DNA of 7,020 nt from Parvibaculum sp. (GCA_014359855.1 JACIYQ010000341.1:1-7020), one strand, 5' to 3'. Numbered from the stretch's first letter, positions 1-6,328 are shown. Notes: generated from the sequence alone by a model not told the origin. A program made the numbers and translations.

Positions 1-41
1 CCGGTCCGGACAGCGCGGAATTCGAGGAAGGCGGGATCAGG

Positions 42-1166
42 GTGCACCGCGCATCCATGACCTTCGGCCCCGAGCAGCCGCTTGCCCTCGATTCCGGCGT
101 CAATCTGAGCCCGTTTACCATCGCCTACGAGACCTATGGCACGCTGAACGCGGACAAGTCGAACGTGGTCCTGATCTGCCACGCGCTGACCGGCGATCAA
201 TATGCCGCGAGTTCGCACCCGCTGACCGGCAAGCCCGGCTGGTGGCCGCACATGGTGGGCCCGGGGCGCCCCATCGACACAAACCGCTTCTTTGTCGTCT
301 GCCAGAACGTGATCGGCGGCTGCCAGGGCACGACGGGCCCGAGGGACATCGACCCGGCGACCGGGCGGCCCTATGGGCTGAGCTTCCCTGTCATTACCAT
401 CGGCGACATGGTCCGCGCGCAAGCCATGCTGCTCGACCGTCTCGGCATCGGTGACCTTTTCTGCGTCATCGGCGGCTCGATGGGCGGCATGCAGGCGCTG
501 CAATGGGCGGCGGCCTACCCCGAGCGTGTCTTCTCGGCCATCCCGATTGCGACCGCCGCACGCCATTCCGCGCAGAACATCGCCTTCCACGAGGTCGGCC
601 GCCAGGCCATCATGGCCGACCCCGAGTGGAAGCAAGGCGCCTATCTCTCGCACGGCACGACCCCCGGCAAGGGGCTCGCGGTCGCGCGCATGGCCGCGCA
701 TATCACCTATCTGTCGGAAGCGGCGCTTCATCGCAAGTTCGGCCGTAACCTGCAGGACCGCGACAGCATCACCTACGGCTTCGATGCCGACTTCCAGATC
801 GAAAGCTATCTGCGCCATCAGGGCTCGACCTTCGTCGACCGCTTCGACGCGAATTCCTATCTCTACATCACGCGCGCGATGGACTATTTCGATCTCGCCG
901 ACGATTACGGCGGCGTGCTCGCCAACGCGTTCCGGGGTACGACGTCACGCTTCTGCGTGGTTTCCTTCACCAGCGACTGGCTCTTTCCGACGTCGGACAA
1001 TCGCCAGATCGTGCATGCGCTGAACGCAGTTGCGGCCAAGGTGAGTTTCGTCGAGATCAAGACAGACAAGGGCCACGACGCCTTCCTGCTGGAGGAGCCG
1101 GAAATGTTCGCGACGCTGCGCGGCTTCATCGACAGCGCAGCGCGCACGCGGGGCATCGCCGGATGA
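42..1166 (+). CDS. metX: Homoserine O-acyltransferase MetX (alpha/beta hydrolase fold)
   Basis: Cytoplasmic enzyme that transfers an acyl group from acyl-CoA to the hydroxyl of L-homoserine, the committed step toward methionine. Numbered from the GTG at 42 (374 aa), the nucleophile elbow GGSMGGMQ places the catalytic Ser at 146. The other triad members are Asp312 (SDWLFP) and His345 (GHDAF). The early motif CHALTGDQ (46-53) and NVIGGCQGTTGP (89-100) are typical of the MetX family. The start is uncertain: GTG 42 has a purine-rich GAGGAAGG at 24-31, but the frame stays open to the left edge, so the true start may lie outside the window; ATG 57 is a shorter option. The stop overlaps metW by 4 bases (ATGA). 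Acetyl-CoA is the default donor, but some proteobacterial MetX enzymes use succinyl-CoA, and I cannot settle this by eye. Confidence 0.96.
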   Translation: MHRASMTFGPEQPLALDSGVNLSPFTIAYETYGTLNADKSNVVLICHALTGDQYAASSHPLTGKPGWWPHMVGPGRPIDTNRFFVVCQNVIGGCQGTTGPRDIDPATGRPYGLSFPVITIGDMVRAQAMLLDRLGIGDLFCVIGGSMGGMQALQWAAAYPERVFSAIPIATAARHSAQNIAFHEVGRQAIMADPEWKQGAYLSHGTTPGKGLAVARMAAHITYLSEAALHRKFGRNLQDRDSITYGFDADFQIESYLRHQGSTFVDRFDANSYLYITRAMDYFDLADDYGGVLANAFRGTTSRFCVVSFTSDWLFPTSDNRQIVHALNAVAAKVSFVEIKTDKGHDAFLLEEPEMFATLRGFIDSAARTRGIAG

Positions 1167-1789
1167 GCAACGGACATGGCCCCAGTGCGGGCCGCGTAGA
1201 CCTCGATCTCATCGCCCAGATGATCGCGCCGGAGAGCCGCGTGCTCGATGTCGGCTGCGGCGACGGCGACTTGCTGGCCCTGTTGCGCTCGCAGAAGAAC
1301 ATCGACGGACGCGGCGTGGAATTGAGCCAGGAAGGCGTGAACGCAAGCGTGGCGCGCGGCCTTGCCGTGGTGCAGGGCGACGCCGACACCGACCTCTCGG
1401 ACTATCCGGACGACGCCTTCGATTATGTGATCCTCAGCCAGACGATCCAGGCGACGCGGAATCCGAAGGCCGTTTTGCGCCAGATGAAGCGCATCGGGCG
1501 GCGGGTCATTGTCTCGTTTCCGAATTTCGGCAATTGGCGCGTGCGCCTGCAGCTGCTTTTCAACGGCCGCATGCCGGAAACACGCTCGCTCGGCTACTCC
1601 TGGTACGACACGCCCAACATCCATCTTTGCACGGTGCGGGACTTCGCCTTGCTCTGCCAAGACCTCGGACTGGGGATAGAGGATGCGCTCATCCTGACGG
1701 GCGAGAAGGCGTGGCGTATTTCCGATCCCGGCATGCTGGCAAATCTGTTCGCGGTCGACGCCGTCTTCCTTCTCTCGCGCCGCGACTGA
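1163..1789 (+). CDS. metW: Methionine biosynthesis protein MetW (SAM-methyltransferase fold)
   Basis: This 208-aa protein is recognised as MetW, the near-constant partner of MetX in many proteobacteria. Genetic and biochemical work in the family links it to MetX activity; the methyltransferase fold is clear but a methylation substrate is not established. Visible features are class I motif I, VLDVGCGDG (27-35), the acidic end of beta-2 in GVEL (Glu53), the family signature FPNFGNW (119-125), and SWYDTPNIH (146-154) followed by CTVRDF. The length is normal for the family. Its ATG lies inside the metX stop (ATGA overlap), and I see no strong separate Shine-Dalgarno, so translational coupling to metX is the likely expression mode. 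Its stop is 3 bases from the stop of the convergent gene on the other strand. Confidence 0.95.
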   Translation: MSNGHGPSAGRVDLDLIAQMIAPESRVLDVGCGDGDLLALLRSQKNIDGRGVELSQEGVNASVARGLAVVQGDADTDLSDYPDDAFDYVILSQTIQATRNPKAVLRQMKRIGRRVIVSFPNFGNWRVRLQLLFNGRMPETRSLGYSWYDTPNIHLCTVRDFALLCQDLGLGIEDALILTGEKAWRISDPGMLANLFAVDAVFLLSRRD

Positions 1790-1792
1790 ACC

Positions 1793-2563
1793 CTATTCAT
1801 CGTCCATCGGCATGACAGCACGAGCCGGCGTGGGTGCGGGCAACGGCGCAATCGCCCGCACGCGGGACGCGACTTTGCGCGCGGCGGGGAGAGGTGTCGC
1901 GGCATAGATCTGCTTCGTCGCTTCAACCACGATGACGCCGGAAAAACGCGGCCAGAGCATATGGCCCGCGCGCTCCCATGCTGGAGCTGAACGCAACAGC
2001 GGACGCCAGTCGAAGGGAGGTACGAAAAGCGCGGCCTCCCAGCACGACGGAGAGAACATGGATTCGCGCAGGAGCTGGGTGATCTGGCTGCGCGAGAAGG
2101 GCTGCCCATGGCCGAAGGGCGTCGCCTCGCGCCGCGCCCACAATCCCCGCCGGTTCGGGACGACGATCATGACGCGCCCGCCCGGCGCCAGCACGCGCCA
2201 TATCTGCCGGAGCAGCACGCGCATGGACTCGCTCGCCTCGAGCCCGTGCACAAGCAGCACCCGGTCCATGCTCTCGTCGGGCAAGGGCAATTCGCGTTCG
2301 TCGACAAGCCCGGTGAGGCAGCGCGCGTCCGCAGGCCACTGCATGACACCCTGCCGCGCCGGCATGAGACCGATCACACGCTGCACCGTTCCCAGGAAGG
2401 GGGCGAGATAGGGCGTCGCAAAACCGAGGCCGAGCACGTTGAGCCCGCGCACATCCGGCCATATCTCCTCGATGCGCCGCGCAATATGGTGCTGCGCGAC
2501 ACGCCCCAGGGGACGGCCGTAGAAGTCGCGCAGATCGATCACATCCATATGCATGGAGTTCAC
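1793..2563 (-). CDS. SAM-methyltransferase-like protein with degenerate cofactor site
   Basis: A 256-aa protein with a class I methyltransferase (type 11-like) layout; the substrate is unknown. The motif I region reads VLGLGFATPYL (43-53) instead of the usual VLDxGxGxG, and the end of beta-2 reads VIGLMPARQG (63-72), so the acidic residue that normally holds the SAM ribose is replaced. The later core is better kept: LPLPDESMDRVLLVHGLE (92-109) resembles motif IV, and WRVLAPGGRVMIVVPN (122-137) the post-motif region. The last 35 residues are Ala/Pro-rich. The gene is divergent from gloB, an arrangement I associate with alphaproteobacteria. The longest start is GTG 2563; ATG at 2554 or 2548 is also possible, and none has a convincing Shine-Dalgarno. 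It may bind SAM atypically or be a non-catalytic relative. Confidence 0.85.
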   Translation of the reverse strand: MNSMHMDVIDLRDFYGRPLGRVAQHHIARRIEEIWPDVRGLNVLGLGFATPYLAPFLGTVQRVIGLMPARQGVMQWPADARCLTGLVDERELPLPDESMDRVLLVHGLEASESMRVLLRQIWRVLAPGGRVMIVVPNRRGLWARREATPFGHGQPFSRSQITQLLRESMFSPSCWEAALFVPPFDWRPLLRSAPAWERAGHMLWPRFSGVIVVEATKQIYAATPLPAARKVASRVRAIAPLPAPTPARAVMPMDDE

Positions 2564-2693
2564 TCTAGCAAATCCGGCGAGGCCGGGTTCACGCGGGCGC
2601 CCGGGATCACTACCTTAGGGGCGAAGCCTATACCGGATGAGACTAACGGAGGGCAAACGGCCCCGAAAAGCCGGTATTTCCGGAGGAGACGAG
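2564..2693. promoter_or_regulatory. Divergent intergenic region, methyltransferase-like gene / gloB
   Basis: These 130 bases separate two genes pointing away from each other, so at least one promoter for each strand should lie here by position. I see a short inverted repeat CCGGC-GAG-GCCGG at 2574-2586, a 10-base palindrome CGGGCGCCCG at 2594-2603, and a TATACC element near 2631 that could serve as a -10 toward gloB. None has a clear partner -35 box, so exact promoters are not called. Confidence 0.35.
2682..2688 (+). promoter_or_regulatory. Ribosome binding site of gloB
   Basis: GGAGGAG lies 5 bases before the ATG at 2694. It is the best Shine-Dalgarno in the window. It fixes the gloB start at 2694 rather than at the in-frame upstream ATG at 2637, which would add 19 residues unlike any glyoxalase II N-terminus. 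Confidence 0.85.
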
Positions 2694-3464
2694 ATGGCAA
2701 AGCTTGAAATTCACCAGTTTCCCTGTCTGAACGATAATTACGGCTATCTCGTCCACGAGCCTGTCTCCGGCGCGACGGCGGCAATCGATACGCCGGAGGT
2801 GAAGCCGATCCTCGCGGCCCTCAAGGAAAAGGGATGGATGCTCACCCACATTCTGAACACGCATCACCATTTCGACCATGCGGGCGGCAATGCCGAGCTC
2901 AAGGAGAAGACGGGTTGCGTGGTGATCGGGCCCAAAGGCGAGAAGGATCTCATTCCCGGCATCGACCGCGCGGTCGGCGAAGGCGACATCGTGGAACTTG
3001 GCGCGGCGCGCGCCCGCGTGATTGACGTGCCGGGCCACACGCGCGGCCACATCGCCTACAGCTTCGACGAGGAACATGTCGCGTTTGTGGGCGACACGCT
3101 GTTCGCGCTCGGCTGCGGGCGTCTCTTCGAGGGCACGGCACAGCAGATGTGGGCCTCGCTCGGCAAGCTGATGGAGCTGCCGGACGATACCGTCGTCTAC
3201 TGCGCGCACGAATACACACAGTCGAATGCCCGCTTCGCCCTTTCCGTCGAGCCGGACAATCCTGCCCTTACAGCCCGCGCAAAGGAAATCGACGAAAAAC
3301 GATCTCGCGGCGAATGGACTGTGCCGACGACAATCGGCCTCGAGAAAAGAACCAACCCGTTCCTGCGTGCGGCGAGCCCGGACCTGCGCCGCGTGCTTGG
3401 CCTCCAGGCGGCACCGGATGTCGATGTCTTTGCCGAAACCCGCAAGCGAAAGGACAATTTCTGA
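2694..3464 (+). CDS. gloB: Hydroxyacylglutathione hydrolase (glyoxalase II)
   Basis: Cytoplasmic metallohydrolase that splits S-D-lactoylglutathione into D-lactate and glutathione, the second step of methylglyoxal detoxification. The 256-aa length is normal for the family. The metallo-beta-lactamase motif THHHFDH (56-62) supplies His57, His59, Asp61 and His62. Further metal ligands are His115 (PGHT), Asp134 (GDTLF) and His172 (AHEYT). The glutathione-binding C-terminal domain is present, with CGRLFEG (141-147), NPFLR (221-225) and the terminal RKRKDNF typical of GloB. All key residues are intact, so the enzyme is expected to be active. The start is set by a strong ribosome binding site. It begins a two-gene unit with the cupin gene, whose ATG follows the gloB stop after a single base. 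Confidence 0.97.
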   Translation: MAKLEIHQFPCLNDNYGYLVHEPVSGATAAIDTPEVKPILAALKEKGWMLTHILNTHHHFDHAGGNAELKEKTGCVVIGPKGEKDLIPGIDRAVGEGDIVELGAARARVIDVPGHTRGHIAYSFDEEHVAFVGDTLFALGCGRLFEGTAQQMWASLGKLMELPDDTVVYCAHEYTQSNARFALSVEPDNPALTARAKEIDEKRSRGEWTVPTTIGLEKRTNPFLRAASPDLRRVLGLQAAPDVDVFAETRKRKDNF

Positions 3465-3465
3465 C

Positions 3466-3903
3466 ATGGCCTTTCTCGACGCCGGCATGGATGCCGACGC
3501 CATCATCGGCCTTCTCGGTATGACGCCGCACCCCGAAGGCGGCTATTTCGTGGAGACGTTTCGCGATCCGTCAGGGGATCGCGCCCATTCGACCGCCATC
3601 TATTACCTGTTGAAGGAGGGCGAGCGTTCGCACTGGCACCGCGTCGATGCGGCCGAAATCTGGCACTGGTATGCGGGTGGACCGCTGGCACTGTCGCGCT
3701 ACGAGGAAGGCCGGACGCCGGAAACGCTGTTGCTCGGGCAGAACCTCGATGCCGGAGAGCGCCCGCAGCTCGTCATTCCGGCAAGAGTTTGGCAGGCGGC
3801 AGAACCGCTTGGCCTCTGGACGCTGGTCGGCTGTACGGTGGCACCCGGTTTCGAGTTCGCCGGCTTTGAAATGGCCGAGCCCGGCTGGCACCCGGCGGGT
3901 TAA
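3466..3903 (+). CDS. DUF985 (Cupin_5) family protein
   Basis: A 145-aa single-domain cupin recognised as DUF985/Cupin_5, the family that includes yeast YML079W. Its structural class is known but no reaction is firmly assigned. Family landmarks are HPEGGYFVETFRD (22-34), TAIYYLL (43-49), SHWHRVDAAEIWHWYAGG (55-72) and LGLWTLVGCTVAPGFEF (115-131). His56, His58, Glu64 and His67 are the likely pocket or metal-ligand residues, from the match to cupin motif 1. The ATG at 3466 lies one base after the gloB stop, so the two are almost certainly co-transcribed and probably translationally coupled; an AAGGA at 3449-3453 is rather far upstream. The context suggests a role tied to glutathione or reactive-carbonyl metabolism, or to small sugars, but this is inference from neighbourhood only. 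Confidence 0.93.
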   Translation: MAFLDAGMDADAIIGLLGMTPHPEGGYFVETFRDPSGDRAHSTAIYYLLKEGERSHWHRVDAAEIWHWYAGGPLALSRYEEGRTPETLLLGQNLDAGERPQLVIPARVWQAAEPLGLWTLVGCTVAPGFEFAGFEMAEPGWHPAG

Positions 3904-3997
3904 CTCTCGTCGCTTTTCGGTGACTCTGTTGCCACCTTGCGCTGGCCGGATGTCACAACCCCGCTAGACTGCCCAGTCGTGACGATTGCCGGTCCGT

Positions 3998-4003
3998 GGG
4001 GGG
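3998..4003 (+). promoter_or_regulatory. G-rich ribosome binding site of the deacetylase gene
   Basis: A run of six G bases ends 6 bases before the GTG at 4010. It supports that GTG as the start, because the protein then opens directly with a Lys-Ser n-region and a hydrophobic signal core. The longer TTG start at 3986 would add eight residues ahead of the signal peptide and has no visible ribosome site. Confidence 0.5.
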
Positions 4004-4009
4004 CCAAAG

Positions 4010-4897
4010 GTGAAATCCGTTTTTGCTGCATTGGGCATTCTTGCCGCGCTTTTCTGCGCGAACCTGCCCGCGCGCGCGGAGACCGCCTGCCCCGCCGAAA
4101 CATCCGTGGTCGCGGTCCCGACGAAAGGCGGCCCGGCCTATGGCGGCCTTCAATATGCCCGCACGGCGGCGCTGAGACACAAAGAGGTCGCACTCACTTT
4201 CGACGACGGCCCGAACCCCGAAACGACACCCTCCATTCTCGATATTCTCGACCGGCATTGCGTGAAGGCGACCTTCTTCATGGTCGGCATCTATGCGCAG
4301 AAGCATCCCGAACTCGTGCGCGAGGTGGCGGCGCGCGGCCACACCATCGGCACGCATACCTGGTCGCACCCGAATAATCTCCGCCATTTCACGCTCGAAA
4401 GCGCCCGGCGCCAGATCCGGCAAGGCTTCGCCGCCGTTGAAATGGCCCTCGCCGCTGCACCGGAGGAAGACCGCGAAAGGCTCGCGCCCTTTTTTCGCTT
4501 TCCCGGCCTCAATGACAGCAAACCCCTGATCGGCTGGCTCGGAGAGCGCAACATCGCGACCCTTTCCTGCGAGTTCGGCGCCGACGACTGGAAATCGATC
4601 AGCGCCGCGCAGGTGCGCGCCCGGGCCATTCGGAATATCGACTATGTTGGCCGCGGCATCCTGATCCTACACGACACCAAACCGCGCACGGCGGAGATGC
4701 TTTCCTCGCTGATCGTCGCGCTCCGGGCGGAGGGATACAGTTTCGTTCAGCTTGTGCCAGAGGAAGGGGCGCATGAACTGGCCGCCGCCTCGCGCGATCC
4801 GCTGATCGGTGCCGTCCGCCGCGTGGACATACAGGACGACGAACCGGAAACCGCCGTCTTGAAGCCGTCTCTTGAGCCCGCAACCGCCCTTCAGTAG
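4010..4897 (+). CDS. Exported polysaccharide deacetylase (NodB homology domain)
   Basis: A 295-aa secreted carbohydrate esterase 4 protein, likely removing N- or O-acetyl groups from an envelope polysaccharide or peptidoglycan in the periplasm. A Sec signal peptide spans about residues 1-23, with a predicted cleavage site ARA/ET; Cys16 is in the core but lacks a lipobox. The NodB motifs occur in order: TFDDGP (63-68, Asp65 and Asp66), HTWSH (116-120, metal His116 and His120), RFPG (163-166, in place of the usual RxPY), DDW (192-194) and LILHD (218-222, His221). The catalytic set therefore looks complete apart from the altered motif 3. About 45 residues beyond the domain are acidic and of unknown role. 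The GTG start gives the best signal peptide. The next gene follows after 9 bases and also encodes an exported envelope protein. The exact substrate cannot be read from sequence. Confidence 0.92.
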   Translation: MKSVFAALGILAALFCANLPARAETACPAETSVVAVPTKGGPAYGGLQYARTAALRHKEVALTFDDGPNPETTPSILDILDRHCVKATFFMVGIYAQKHPELVREVAARGHTIGTHTWSHPNNLRHFTLESARRQIRQGFAAVEMALAAAPEEDRERLAPFFRFPGLNDSKPLIGWLGERNIATLSCEFGADDWKSISAAQVRARAIRNIDYVGRGILILHDTKPRTAEMLSSLIVALRAEGYSFVQLVPEEGAHELAAASRDPLIGAVRRVDIQDDEPETAVLKPSLEPATALQ

Positions 4898-4906
4898 TCT
4901 CTTGCC

Positions 4907-5548
4907 ATGACAGTAACATCCGCATCGGGACGATTTTTGCCGACACGCCGCAAGGCGCTGGCGCTCGGTCTCGGCGCTGCCGGCCTCCTCGCGGCGCCCG
5001 CGATTGTCCGCGCGGAAGCTCCCTACAAGCGGGCGCTACGCCTCCAGAGCCTCAATTCCGGCGAGAAACTCACCGTCACCTATTGGACGGACGAGGGCTA
5101 CGCGGACGACGCGCTGAAGCGCGTTTCCTGGTTCATGCGGGACTTACGCACCAATGGGGTTCACGACGTCCATCCGGGTCTTCTCGATCTGCTCTGGGAG
5201 ATCGACGCGAACACGCGCTCGAAGAACCCGATCTACGCCATGTCGGGCTATCGTTCACCCGAGACGAACGACTGGCTCTTCCGGCGCGGCAATGGCGTCG
5301 ATCCCGGCAGCTTCCACATGCGCGGCATGGCCATAGACATCACGCAGGATTTCCTCGATCCCGAAGAGGTCTACCGCGTGGCGAAAAAACTCGGCAAGGG
5401 CGGTGCGGGCTTCTATCCGACGAAGACGCCTTATGCCCATGTCGATATCGGACCGCCTGACAGCTGGCGCTATCCCGGTATGCCGCGCCCGGGCCGCGAC
5501 GAAGAATACGACCGCAAGCAGGCGCAAGCAGAGAAAGAGGCGGGCTGA
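4907..5548 (+). CDS. Tat-exported DUF882/peptidase M15 family protein (MepK/YcbK-like)
   Basis: A 213-aa protein with an N-terminal twin-arginine signal: TRRKALAL (13-20) is followed by a Gly/Ala-Leu hydrophobic core and an Ala-rich end near residue 36, consistent with Tat export to the periplasm. The mature part matches DUF882/peptidase M15: SGYRSPETN (113-121), HMRGMAID (137-144, likely zinc ligands His137 and Asp144) and AHVDIG (177-182, His178 and Asp180). E. coli MepK (YcbK), a relative, is a peptidoglycan endopeptidase acting on mDap-mDap crosslinks; the same reaction here is inference. It lies 9 bases after the deacetylase stop with no clear Shine-Dalgarno, so it is probably expressed from the same transcript. 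A hairpin terminator follows directly. An in-frame TTG at 4937 is a less likely alternative start that would keep the Tat motif. Confidence 0.92.
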   Translation: MTVTSASGRFLPTRRKALALGLGAAGLLAAPAIVRAEAPYKRALRLQSLNSGEKLTVTYWTDEGYADDALKRVSWFMRDLRTNGVHDVHPGLLDLLWEIDANTRSKNPIYAMSGYRSPETNDWLFRRGNGVDPGSFHMRGMAIDITQDFLDPEEVYRVAKKLGKGGAGFYPTKTPYAHVDIGPPDSWRYPGMPRPGRDEEYDRKQAQAEKEAG

Positions 5549-5550
5549 AC

Positions 5551-5580
5551 GAAAACGCCCCGGACAAGGTCCGGGGCGTC
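5551..5580. terminator. Bidirectional hairpin terminator between convergent operons
   Basis: ACGCCCCGGA (5555-5564) pairs perfectly with TCCGGGGCGT (5570-5579), and one further C-G pair is possible around a 3-base loop, giving a GC-rich 10-11 bp stem. Read on the minus strand, the stem ends in GTTTTC, the better intrinsic-terminator form, which would stop transcription from phaA-phaB. Read on the plus strand there is no T-run, so termination of the deacetylase-peptidase unit is likely but weaker. The hairpin starts 7 bases after the plus-strand stop at 5548 and ends 24 bases before the phaB stop at 5603. Confidence 0.85.
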
Positions 5581-5602
5581 TCTGCATTCGCCTGCGGCTT
5601 GC

Positions 5603-6328
5603 TTATCCCGCGATATACTGAGCGCCATTCGCCGTGATCGTCGCGCCGGTGACGAAACTCGCCTTCTCATCGGCGAGGAAAACGACGCAATGCGCGATCT
5701 CCTCCGCCTTGCCGAGACGGCCGACAGGGATCGTCGCGATAATCCCTTCGAGCACCTTTTCCGGCACCGCCGCCACCATGTCGGTGTCGATATAGCCCGG
5801 CGCGATGCAATTCACCGTCACGCCCTTGCGCGCGACTTCCTGCGCCAGTGCCTTGGTGAAGCCGATGACGCCGGCCTTCGCCGCAGAATAGTTCGTCTGC
5901 CCCATCTGGCCCTTCTGGCCGTTGATCGAGGAGATGTTGACGATGCGCCCGAAACCGCGCTCGCGCATGCCGTTGATGAGCGGCTGGCACATGTTGAACA
6001 TGGAATCGAGATCGACCGCCATGACTTCGCGCCACTGCGCCGGCGTCATCTTGTGCAGCATACCATCGCGCGTGATGCCGGCATTGTTCACAAGCACGTC
6101 GACGGGGCCGAGTTCCGCTTCGACGGCGGCGATACCCTTCACGCAGGAATCGTAGTCGCCCACATTCCACTTGTAGACGTTGACGCCGTGCTCCTTCGAA
6201 AAGGCGAACGCCGCCTCGTCATTGCCGGCATAATTCGCGGCCACCTTGTAACCCGCCGCCTTGAGCGCCACCGAAATCGCGGCGCCGATGCCGCGCGTGC
6301 CGCCCGTTACGAGCGCAACTTTAGTCAT
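5603..6328 (-). CDS. phaB: Acetoacetyl-CoA reductase PhaB (short-chain dehydrogenase)
   Basis: A 241-aa cytoplasmic SDR that reduces acetoacetyl-CoA to (R)-3-hydroxybutyryl-CoA, normally with NADPH, supplying monomer to PHB synthase. The dinucleotide-binding motif TGGTRGIG (8-15) and NNAGITRDGM (81-90) are present. Ser134, Tyr147 and Lys151 (YSAAK) of the catalytic tetrad are in place. NGQKGQMGQTNYSAAK (136-151) and PGYIDTDM (177-184) are hallmarks that separate PhaB from general FabG. The position of the fourth tetrad member, usually Asn, is Asp106 (AVDLDSMFN). The start ATG at 6328 has GAGGA (complement of 6338-6342) 9 bases upstream. It is downstream of phaA with a 44-base spacer and shares its transcript; a hairpin follows its stop. 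A FabG role is a less likely alternative, given the PhaB motifs and neighbour. Confidence 0.95.
   Translation of the reverse strand: MTKVALVTGGTRGIGAAISVALKAAGYKVAANYAGNDEAAFAFSKEHGVNVYKWNVGDYDSCVKGIAAVEAELGPVDVLVNNAGITRDGMLHKMTPAQWREVMAVDLDSMFNMCQPLINGMRERGFGRIVNISSINGQKGQMGQTNYSAAKAGVIGFTKALAQEVARKGVTVNCIAPGYIDTDMVAAVPEKVLEGIIATIPVGRLGKAEEIAHCVVFLADEKASFVTGATITANGAQYIAG

Noticed and set aside
905..1660. 251-codon open frame on the minus strand across metX and metW
   Set aside because: It is antisense to two well-supported genes; its product has no recognisable motif and looks like a reverse-frame shadow typical of GC-rich DNA.
2637..2693. Upstream in-frame ATG extension of gloB
   Set aside because: The 19 extra residues are basic and unlike GloB N-termini, while ATG 2694 has a GGAGGAG site 5 bases before it.
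2108..2707. 199-codon open frame on the plus strand through the methyltransferase-like gene
   Set aside because: It is antisense to a gene with recognisable fold motifs and runs past the gloB start; the product is His/Arg-rich and low-complexity, as expected for a shadow frame.
3226..3465. Long N-terminal extension of the cupin frame inside gloB
   Set aside because: It overlaps gloB out of frame and is Arg/Ser-rich; the conserved DUF985 sequence starts only after ATG 3466.
2643..3506. 287-codon open frame on the minus strand over gloB
   Set aside because: It is antisense to gloB, all of whose catalytic residues are intact on the plus strand; it has no ribosome site or family match.
3904..4009. 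Promoter or terminator between the cupin and the deacetylase
   Set aside because: I looked for -35/-10 pairs and hairpins. TTGCGC (3937-3942) and CTAGAC (3964-3969) are spaced by 21 bases, and the GTGAC/GTCAC arms are short and far apart, so nothing is convincing.
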